This document shows positions 57,862 through 64,000 of a stretch of 64,000 bases of DNA, one piece after another (the stretch's first letter is position 1; each line of letters starts with the position of its first letter). Made by a program: the position numbers and the translations under genes. The DNA is from Pseudomonas viridiflava (GTDB lineage: Bacteria > Pseudomonadota > Gammaproteobacteria > Pseudomonadales > Pseudomonadaceae). Below the pieces are notes generated by a model. It was not told the origin of the DNA, did not search any database, and was given only the letters and a program-made list of their open reading frames with translations. The DNA lies in the NCBI RefSeq assembly GCF_900582625.1, contig NZ_UTIQ01000327.1, positions 682,001-746,000 of the forward strand. The letters are read 5' to 3'.

Positions 57862-58466
57862 TGCCCCGTCTCCTCGAAATGCTCCAGGGTGGCAAACACC
57901 TTGAGCCGTGCGCGATGCAACAGCACCCTTGCATTGGAGAGCGAGATGTCGAGAAGATTACAAATCTCCTCCAACTCCAAGCCCTGCCGTTCGCGCAGGT
58001 TGAGCACGCTGCCTTGCAAATCCGACAGACTCGCCAAGGTTTTCTCCAGGCATTCGCGCAGCTCGTCTTCGGTGAGCAACGCCTCCGGCGAATCCTGATG
58101 CCAGTTGTGCGGCGCCAGTAGCCAGTGGCCGTCTTCGGCGAAACGGCTGTCGTCGATGCTGCCGTGGGGCGATGGAATATCGTCCAGCAGCACTTCGCGG
58201 CGGTTGTGTTTCAGGCGGGTTTTGGCGGTGTTGGCGGTGATGGTCAGCAGCCAGGTTTTCAGGCTCGAACGGCCCTGAAAACCAGCCAGATCGCGCACCA
58301 CCGCCAGCCAGGCGTCTTGCACCACTTCATCGGCATTGCGGCTGCCGACAATGGCATAGGCCACCGCGCGCATCGCGCTCTGATAGCTGGCGACCAACTC
58401 GCGAAAGGCCAGTTGGTCGCCGGCCAGCAGGCGTGGCAGTAACTGCGCGTCGGGCGGCGCGCTCAT
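57855..58466 (-). CDS. ECF-type sigma-70 factor
   Basis: 203 residues: sigma region 2 (FRELVASYQSAMRAVAYAIVGSRNADEVVQDAWLAV in part) and region 4 (LSDLQGSVLNLRERQGLELEEICNLLDISLSNARVLLHRAR). An extracytoplasmic-function sigma factor. ATG 58466 overlaps the KAS III stop as TGATG, so translation is coupled to that gene. The zinc-finger protein follows and probably holds it inactive. The P. aeruginosa equivalent is next to PA3286 as I recall. Confidence 0.92.
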   Translation of the reverse strand: MSAPPDAQLLPRLLAGDQLAFRELVASYQSAMRAVAYAIVGSRNADEVVQDAWLAVVRDLAGFQGRSSLKTWLLTITANTAKTRLKHNRREVLLDDIPSPHGSIDDSRFAEDGHWLLAPHNWHQDSPEALLTEDELRECLEKTLASLSDLQGSVLNLRERQGLELEEICNLLDISLSNARVLLHRARLKVFATLEHFEETGHC

Positions 58467-59587
58467 CAATGCTTACGCAGAATCACGCTGCCAATGGAGT
58501 AACCGGCGCCGAACGAGCTGAGCACACCCAGGGTGCCGCTTGGCAAGTCGTCCTGATTTTTGTGAAAGGCGATAACCGAGCCGGCCGAACTGGTGTTGGC
58601 GTAGGTGTCGAGAATCACCGGCGCTTCGTCCGGCAAGGCGTCGCGGCCCAGCAGCTTTTTGGTGATCAGCAGGTTCATGCTCAGGTTGGCCTGGTGCAGC
58701 CAGAAGCGTTTAACGTCAGACACCTGAATGTCGTTGGCGGCCAGGTGCTCGCCCACCAGCTCGGCCACCATCGGGCACACGTCACGGAATACCTTGCGGC
58801 CTTCCTGCACGAAGAGTTTGTCGCGCTGGCCGATGCCCTCTTCCGCCGCGCGGTTGAGGAAGCCGAAGTTGTTGCGGATGTTGTTGGAGAACTGAGTCAG
58901 CAGCTTGGTGCTGACGACGTCGAACTGGTAGGCCGAAGTAGCCAGATCGGCACGTTCCACCAGCACGGCGGTGGCGGCATCGCCAAAGATGAAGTGGCTG
59001 TCGCGGTCACGGAAGTTCAGGTGACCGGTGCAGATTTCCGGGCTTACCACGAGAATCGCGCGGGCTTGGCCCAGTTGAATGTTCTGCGTGGCTGCTTGAA
59101 TGCCGAAGGTGGCAGAGGAACACGCCACGTTCATGTCGTAGGCGAAACCGGTGATGCCCAGTGCGGCTTGCACTTCAATGGCCACGGCCGGGTAGGCGCG
59201 TTCCAGGTTCGAGCAGGCAACGATCACACCGTCGACGTCCGCCGCCGTCTTGCCGGCGCGTTGCAGGGCTTGCTCAGCCGCCGCCACGCCCATTTGGCAA
59301 AGAATGCCCCACTCTTCGTTCGAGCGTTCCGGCAGGCGGGGGGTCATGCGTTGCGGGTCGAGAATGCCTTCTTTGTTCATTACAAAGCGGCTTTTGATGC
59401 CGGAGGCTTTTTCGATGAAAGCGCTGCTGGACTCGCTCAGCGCCTCGACTTCGCCGCGTTCGATGGCGGCAGCGTTGTCGGCGTTGAATTGCCGCACGTA
59501 CGTATTAAAGGACTCCACCAGCTCATCGTTCGAAATGCTGTTTTCCGGGGTAAATAGGCCGGTACCGCTGATGACGACGTTATACAC
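58466..59587 (-). CDS. Beta-ketoacyl-ACP synthase III-like (PA3286 type)
   Basis: 373 residues of the thiolase superfamily. The catalytic Cys is in AYDMNVACSSATFGI, the His in FWLHQANLSMN, the Asn in DTYANTSSAGSVI. Start GTG 59587 with GAGGA upstream. Length and sequence are those of the P. aeruginosa PA3286 group, reported to condense octanoyl-CoA-derived acyl groups with malonyl-ACP and so feed beta-oxidation products into fatty acid synthesis. Forms a translationally coupled unit with an ECF sigma factor. Confidence 0.92.
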   Translation of the reverse strand: MYNVVISGTGLFTPENSISNDELVESFNTYVRQFNADNAAAIERGEVEALSESSSAFIEKASGIKSRFVMNKEGILDPQRMTPRLPERSNEEWGILCQMGVAAAEQALQRAGKTAADVDGVIVACSNLERAYPAVAIEVQAALGITGFAYDMNVACSSATFGIQAATQNIQLGQARAILVVSPEICTGHLNFRDRDSHFIFGDAATAVLVERADLATSAYQFDVVSTKLLTQFSNNIRNNFGFLNRAAEEGIGQRDKLFVQEGRKVFRDVCPMVAELVGEHLAANDIQVSDVKRFWLHQANLSMNLLITKKLLGRDALPDEAPVILDTYANTSSAGSVIAFHKNQDDLPSGTLGVLSSFGAGYSIGSVILRKH

Positions 59588-59823
59588 GGTCGATCCTCTT
59601 GCAACGTTATTGATCGGAATGGCGGCTATTGTGCCCGAAAAGGACTACAAATCCCCAGCGATACCGGCAGACGTTCGTCACCGGCGACAAGGCACACAAC
59701 TGCGTCTGATACAGCAAGGGCAGTCTTCGGAAAAGGCACCAGGAACGGCCGGATGCGTCAGCTTAAATAGCGCTCGGCCCCTATGGTTGACTGGTTTCCC
59801 ACTGCCAACGGAGCGCCTCGCCC

Positions 59824-61080
59824 ATGACTGCCAACGCCGATTACCCCGCCAGATGGCGGGAAAAAATTCGAAATGAGCTGCGCTTTTCCGTGGCCAACGG
59901 TTTACCCGGCGCGGTGCTCGCCGCCCATTGCAAGGGCCGACCGGTGCTGTTCGAGGCGCACGGTCAACAGCGGCGCTACGACGAAACGACGCTGATGCCG
60001 ACACCCGAGCCCATGCGCGCCGATACCCTGTTCGACCTCGCCTCCCTGACCAAAATCTTTTCCACCACGCTGGCGCTGATGCACTTGGTGGACGTAGGCG
60101 CGGTGAGCATCGACGCCCCTGTCTCCCATTACCTGCCGACCTTCGCTGGCGGCAGCAAAGCAAAGGTCACGGTGCGGCATTTGCTGCAGCATCGATCGGG
60201 CCTGCCCTCGTCCTTTCATTTTTACGACCCCAAGCAAGTGCCCGTCGCGTTTTACTCTCAGAGCCGAACGCAAACATGCTGGCTGCTGCCCCTGGTGCCG
60301 CTGCGGCATGAGCCCGATAGCGTGACGCTCTACAGCGACGTCGGCTTTGCCATGCTGGGTTTGATCATCGAAACCGTCACGGGCGTTCGGCAAGACGCGT
60401 ACGTTCACGAACACATCTATGCGCCGCTGGGCTTAGATGACACCGGCTACAAAATGCGCGAACGCGGCATCGACCGAAACCGCTTCGAAGCCACGGAGCG
60501 CTGCGGTAATACCCGTGATGGGCACGTCTGGTTTCCCAACATTCGCACCTACACGCTGCAGGGCGAGGTGCATGACGAAATGGCCTATTACGCCATGGGC
60601 CAAGTCTCGGGTCATGCTGGACTGTTTTCCACCGCAGCCGACCTCAGCGTATTGAGCCAACTGCTGCTCAACGGCGGCAGCCTGGGCGATTACCGCCTGT
60701 GCTCGGCGCAAACGGTGCAGCTGTTCACCCAAACGCTAAATTCCGACGCCACATACGCACTGGGTTTCCAGGTGCCAACAGCCAGCACGCAGCTAACTTA
60801 TGGCGTGCTGCTGCCGGCCGCTGGCAACGCCGTGGCGCACACCGGGTGGACCGGAAAGTGCTTGGTGCTCGATTTCGCCCACCAATCGAGCTTCCTTTTA
60901 TTAACCAACAAAAAACACAGTCCCGTGCTGGCCTTGCCCAACGGTGACTGCAATCACTTCGCCGGCGATCTGCTGCCCAGCGCTTTGTACGGCGCAACCG
61001 TGCAGCTGTTTTACGCCGGGCTGCTGGCCGCTCAAGCGGCTCGCCTTGAAGCCGCGGACACAATGTTGGAATGCGTCTAG
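59824..61080 (+). CDS. Serine hydrolase of the beta-lactamase/YfeW family
   Basis: 418 residues, no signal peptide seen. SxxK motif is S74-LT-K77 (DLASLTKIFST), the tyrosine motif is YSD at 170-172 and the third motif is HTGWTG near 340. These match YfeW (PBP4B)-like and EstB-like proteins; peptidoglycan and ester substrates are both possible. GGAG precedes ATG 59824. It is followed by the region with five GCGGAT boxes. Confidence 0.87.
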   Translation: MTANADYPARWREKIRNELRFSVANGLPGAVLAAHCKGRPVLFEAHGQQRRYDETTLMPTPEPMRADTLFDLASLTKIFSTTLALMHLVDVGAVSIDAPVSHYLPTFAGGSKAKVTVRHLLQHRSGLPSSFHFYDPKQVPVAFYSQSRTQTCWLLPLVPLRHEPDSVTLYSDVGFAMLGLIIETVTGVRQDAYVHEHIYAPLGLDDTGYKMRERGIDRNRFEATERCGNTRDGHVWFPNIRTYTLQGEVHDEMAYYAMGQVSGHAGLFSTAADLSVLSQLLLNGGSLGDYRLCSAQTVQLFTQTLNSDATYALGFQVPTASTQLTYGVLLPAAGNAVAHTGWTGKCLVLDFAHQSSFLLLTNKKHSPVLALPNGDCNHFAGDLLPSALYGATVQLFYAGLLAAQAARLEAADTMLECV

Positions 61081-61081
61081 C

Positions 61082-61210
61082 ACGCGGATTGTTACCCCAG
61101 CCGCAACAGATATTTACGCGGATAAAACCTGCAACAATTTGTAATGAACCGTAGTCTAAAAATCCGCGCGGACAAGACGACCGCGGATAACGCCCTGCCG
61201 TTAATCCGCA
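61082..61210. promoter_or_regulatory. Cluster of five GCGGAT boxes before the gluconate dehydrogenase operon
   Basis: GCGGAT occurs at 61084, 61118 and 61183 on the plus strand and as ATCCGC at 61162 and 61204. Spacings are 34, 44, 21 and 21 bases, so the last three are two helical turns apart. The expected count in 130 bases is below 0.1. No known operator was recognised. The rest of 61081-61363 has no gene I can support. Confidence 0.45.
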
Positions 61211-61363
61211 TCCGGGGCCGTAAACGGCCACCTTTCGCACCCTCGCTTCGCTCGCCAGACCTTGTGGTTCGGCGCGCAAAAACCCGTGAACTGATAACGG
61301 CAGGCCCGCCTCTACCGAGCTGTAACCCAGCACCCGAGGCGCGCGCTGCGTCAGGAGCCCTGC

Positions 61364-62110
61364 ATGACTGAGCAATCCAAAGGCTTCACCCGCCGGCAGT
61401 TGTTGAAAACTTCCGCCACCTCCCTGGCTATTGGCGCCGCCGCAACCGCCCAGGCGGCCACCGTGATCGGCACGCCCAAATGGCTGCCCTTCGACCACAA
61501 CGGCCCGCTGCACTATGACAGTCCGGGTTGGCAATTTTTTACGCCAGAGGAAGTGGTTGAGCTTGAGGCCATCGTTGAGCAGCTGATTCCTGCTGACGAA
61601 CTGAGCGTCAGCGGTAAAGAAGCCGGCTGTGTGGTGTTCATGGACCGCCAGATGATGAGCGACTACGGCGACTTCGGCCGCTTATATATGCAAGGCCCGT
61701 TTACCCCCGGCACGCCCGCACAGGCCGACCAGTCGCCCTTGGTGCCACGCGAGCGTTATCGCCTCGGCCTGGCCGAGCTAAACAACTACTGCCAAGCCAC
61801 CTTCCAGAAAAAATTCAGCGAGCTGCCCCCCGAGCAGCGCGACAAGGTGCTGGTCGACCTGGAAAAAGGCGCCATCACGCTCGAAGGCATCGAAGCCAAA
61901 GCGTTCTTCCAGCAAGTGCTGGATAACACCATGGAAGGCTTTTTTGCCGACCCAATCTACGGCGGCAACCGCGACATGGTGGCCTGGAAAATGATCGGCT
62001 TCCCCGGCGCGCGCTACGACTACCGCGACTACGTGGGGCTGCACAACCAGAAGCTGAACCTCACGCCGCTCTCGATCATCGGCAGCTCCGCCTGGAATAA
62101 AAAGGGTTAA
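61364..62110 (+). CDS. Gluconate 2-dehydrogenase subunit 3 (small, TAT-exported)
   Basis: 248 residues with a twin-arginine signal (FTRRQLLKTSATSLAIGAAA) and the subunit 3 domain (LEAIVEQLIPADELS, GCVVFMDRQM, MEGFFADPIYGGNRDMVAWKMIGFPGAR). The small subunit of the membrane-bound FAD-linked polyol/gluconate dehydrogenases has a role in export of the flavoprotein. GGAG precedes ATG. The flavoprotein gene follows after six bases. Confidence 0.93.
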   Translation: MTEQSKGFTRRQLLKTSATSLAIGAAATAQAATVIGTPKWLPFDHNGPLHYDSPGWQFFTPEEVVELEAIVEQLIPADELSVSGKEAGCVVFMDRQMMSDYGDFGRLYMQGPFTPGTPAQADQSPLVPRERYRLGLAELNNYCQATFQKKFSELPPEQRDKVLVDLEKGAITLEGIEAKAFFQQVLDNTMEGFFADPIYGGNRDMVAWKMIGFPGARYDYRDYVGLHNQKLNLTPLSIIGSSAWNKKG

Positions 62111-62116
62111 CTCATC

Positions 62117-63880
62117 ATGGCTAAAAAACTTCCTTCCACCGATGTGGTGGTTGTCGGCCTCGGCTGGGCTGGCTCAATTATCGCGAACGAACTGGCGGAC
62201 ACCGGCCTCAACGTCATCGGTTTTGAACGCGGCCCGTGGCGCGACACCGCCAGCGATTTCAACCTGGCCCACGCCACCGACGAATTGCGCTACAGCCGCC
62301 GCCAGGAGCTGATGCTGCGCACCAAGCAAAACACTTGCACGATGCGCAATAAAGAATCGGAAACCGCGCTGCCCATGCGTGTGTGGGGCTCGTTCCACCC
62401 CGGCAACGGCACCGGCGGCGCCGGCAACCACTGGGCCGGCATCACCTTTCGCTTCCAGCCTGAAGAGTTCCGCCTGGCCAGCCACTTGAAAGAACGCTAC
62501 GGCAAGGAAGTGCCCGCAGAGCTGACACTGCAAGATTGGGGCACCACGTGGGAAGAAATGGAGCCGCACTACGACGCCTTCGAGCGGTTGGCTGGTGTGT
62601 CTGGCAAGGCCGGCAACCTCAATGGCACCATCGTTGACGGCGGCAACCCATTCGAAGGGGCCCGCTCCAAGGAATACCCGAACCCGCCCACCGCGCAAAC
62701 CTACGCGCCGACGCTATTCGCTGAAACCGCGAAAAACCTCGGTTACAAGCCCTTCCCGGTGCCCTCGGCGCTGGCCTCGCAGGCTTACACCAACCAGTTG
62801 GGCGTCACCATGGGGCCTTGCACGTTCTGCGGCTTCTGCACCAACTACGGCTGCGCCAACTATTCCAAGGCCAGCGCCATCGTCAACGTGCTGCCAGCGC
62901 TGATTCGCAAGCCCAACTTCACCGCCAAAACCAATTCTGAAGTGCTCAAAGTGGTGATGGACAGCAGCGGTACCCGCGCCACCGGCATCATTTATGTCGA
63001 CTCCAGCGGCGAAGAGTGGGAACAGCCGGCCGAGATCGTGGTGATCGCCGCGTTCATCTTCGAAAACGTGCGGCTCATGCTGCTTTCAGGCATCGGCGAA
63101 CCCTACAACCCCATCGCCAACACCGGCACCACCGGCCGCAATTTCGCCTACCAGACCGCCAACAGCGTGCGCATGTTCTTCAACGACAAGAACTTCAACC
63201 CGTTTATCGGCGGCGGCGCTATCGGCATGGGCATCGACGAATTCAACAACGACAACTTCGATCACTCCGGGCTTGGCTTTGTCGGTGGCGGCAGTACGCG
63301 CGTTACCCCGATTGGCGCCCCGCCCATCGACTCCCGACCGGTGCCGCCGGGCACCCCGAACTGGGGCGCGAAGTGGAAAAAAGCCACGGTGGAAAACTAC
63401 CTGAGCACCATGTCCATCGGCTGCGAGGCCAGCAGTTACACCACGCGCAACAACTACCTGTCGCTGGACCCCAACTACACCGACCCGCACGGCCGACCGC
63501 TGCTGCGCATCACCTTCGACTTCCCTGAAAACGACCTGAAGATGGCGCAGTACTGCACCAACAAAGTCGTGGAAATCGCCAAGGCCATGAACCCGCGTGA
63601 ATTCGTACCGGCACCGAGGAAGGGGCCGTGGGCGAACACCTCATACCAGTCGTCGCACATCGTCGGCGGCTTCATCATGGGCGCCGACCCGAAGAACAGC
63701 TCGGTCAACAAACACCTGCAAGTGTGGGGCGTGCCCAACCTGTTTGTGGTCGGCTCGTCTGCCTTCCCGCAGAACCCCGGCTACAACCCCACCGGCACCG
63801 TGGGCGCGCTGGCCTTCAAAGCGGCGGACGCCATTCGCCGCCTGTACCTAAAACGCCCCGGGGAGATGATCAGCGTATGA
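62117..63880 (+). CDS. Gluconate 2-dehydrogenase flavoprotein subunit (GMC family)
   Basis: 587-residue GMC oxidoreductase that oxidises gluconate (or a related sugar acid) to 2-ketogluconate in the periplasm. The FAD motif VVVVGLGWAGSIIANEL is at the N-terminus; GNGTGGAGNHWAG, a cysteine-rich GPCTFCGFCTNYGCANYSKAS (possible extra iron-sulfur cluster as in fructose dehydrogenase) and the C-terminal SSHIVGG...NPGYNPTGTVGALA follow. Its export would depend on the TAT signal of subunit 3, as this chain has none. The next gene overlaps by ATGA. Confidence 0.95.
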   Translation: MAKKLPSTDVVVVGLGWAGSIIANELADTGLNVIGFERGPWRDTASDFNLAHATDELRYSRRQELMLRTKQNTCTMRNKESETALPMRVWGSFHPGNGTGGAGNHWAGITFRFQPEEFRLASHLKERYGKEVPAELTLQDWGTTWEEMEPHYDAFERLAGVSGKAGNLNGTIVDGGNPFEGARSKEYPNPPTAQTYAPTLFAETAKNLGYKPFPVPSALASQAYTNQLGVTMGPCTFCGFCTNYGCANYSKASAIVNVLPALIRKPNFTAKTNSEVLKVVMDSSGTRATGIIYVDSSGEEWEQPAEIVVIAAFIFENVRLMLLSGIGEPYNPIANTGTTGRNFAYQTANSVRMFFNDKNFNPFIGGGAIGMGIDEFNNDNFDHSGLGFVGGGSTRVTPIGAPPIDSRPVPPGTPNWGAKWKKATVENYLSTMSIGCEASSYTTRNNYLSLDPNYTDPHGRPLLRITFDFPENDLKMAQYCTNKVVEIAKAMNPREFVPAPRKGPWANTSYQSSHIVGGFIMGADPKNSSVNKHLQVWGVPNLFVVGSSAFPQNPGYNPTGTVGALAFKAADAIRRLYLKRPGEMISV

Positions 63881-64000
63881 AAACTTTCATTTCCCTCAGC
63901 GCATTCGCCCTGTTCGGCCTGAGCCTCAGCGTTCACGCAGCTTCTGGCGCCGACTCGTACAACATGGTGGAAAAAGGCCGCTACCTGGCTGTGCTGGGCG
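63877..64000 (+). CDS. Cytochrome c subunit of the gluconate dehydrogenase, 3'-truncated
   Basis: Only the first 41 codons lie in the window: a signal peptide (LFGLSLSVHA) then MVEKGRYLAVLG, which matches the start of triheme cytochrome c subunits just before the first haem-binding site. The start codon overlaps the flavoprotein stop. In this enzyme class the cytochrome passes electrons from FAD to ubiquinone. Confidence 0.85.
   Translation, partial: MKTFISLSAFALFGLSLSVHAASGADSYNMVEKGRYLAVLG

Noticed and set aside
61144..61371. 75-codon frame before the gluconate dehydrogenase operon
   Set aside because: Overlaps the GCGGAT cluster and the start of subunit 3, arginine-rich, no ribosome binding site.

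Overview
This window is chromosomal DNA from a GC-rich gammaproteobacterium, almost certainly a Pseudomonas. The evidence is the RNase E scaffold with REER-type and NDPR motifs, repeated GGCTTTAGCC-type REP hairpins, and blocks whose gene order matches what I recall from P. aeruginosa. Those blocks are moaA2-TetR-gcl-hyi-glxR-ttuD-pykF (about PA1498-PA1505), the pdxH to quiP block (about PA1032-PA1053), the speE to hemerythrin block (about PA1673-PA1689) and the KAS III/ECF sigma block (about PA3284-PA3286). These locus numbers are from memory and unchecked. I see no rRNA, tRNA, CRISPR array, prophage or transposase. It looks like core genome with many small dispersed repeats.

Layout. 1-3.1 kb: 3' part of rne with its terminator. 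3.4-6.2 kb: a Fur-like winged-helix gene preceded by a 33-codon ORF, facing a three-gene PepSY membrane operon. 6.3-9.7 kb: a preQ1-I-like riboswitch with a YhhQ queuosine-precursor transporter, then an NCS2 nucleobase permease and a Tsx/OmpK-like outer-membrane channel. 9.9-12.6 kb: a PA2169-type four-helix protein, a periplasmic binding protein and moaA. 12.9-22.2 kb: a TetR regulator, a GlcG-like protein, the glyoxylate-to-pyruvate operon (gcl, hyi, glxR, glycerate kinase, pykF) and a urea transporter. With the NCS2 permease this fits purine/allantoin catabolism: purines come in, glyoxylate goes to tartronate semialdehyde, glycerate and pyruvate, and urea is moved.

22.3-40.4 kb: glycine-zipper lipoprotein, pdxH, an OmpA lipoprotein with a lysine-rich tail, an esterase, a GH-A-like glycosidase, dinG, a CopD-like protein, a collagen-like protein with a DUF1145 protein, two OmpA lipoproteins with acidic DxDxDG linkers, two SEC-C proteins, an LEA14-type lipoprotein, a GST and a QuiP-type acylase. 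41-59.6 kb: an LtaS-like sulfatase-fold enzyme, speE, the alkA-ogt alkylation repair pair, two PLDc_N membrane peptides, methionine salvage (mtnC, mtnD, mtnB) co-directional with an MFS transporter and aroC, prmB, a cysteine-less isochorismatase-family protein, Smr, folE, an Anr-type site with bacteriohemerythrin, a glutaredoxin-like protein, and a translationally coupled KAS III-ECF sigma-zinc finger set. 59.8-64 kb: a serine hydrolase and the start of a gluconate 2-dehydrogenase operon that runs off the right edge.

The most unusual signals are non-coding. They are an 84-bp element present twice with identical ends and core but different, self-complementary arms; a run of three hairpins inside the gcl operon; GTATAC-centred palindromes at the gcl, glcG-like and tetR intergenic regions; and five GCGGAT boxes ahead of the gluconate dehydrogenase operon.
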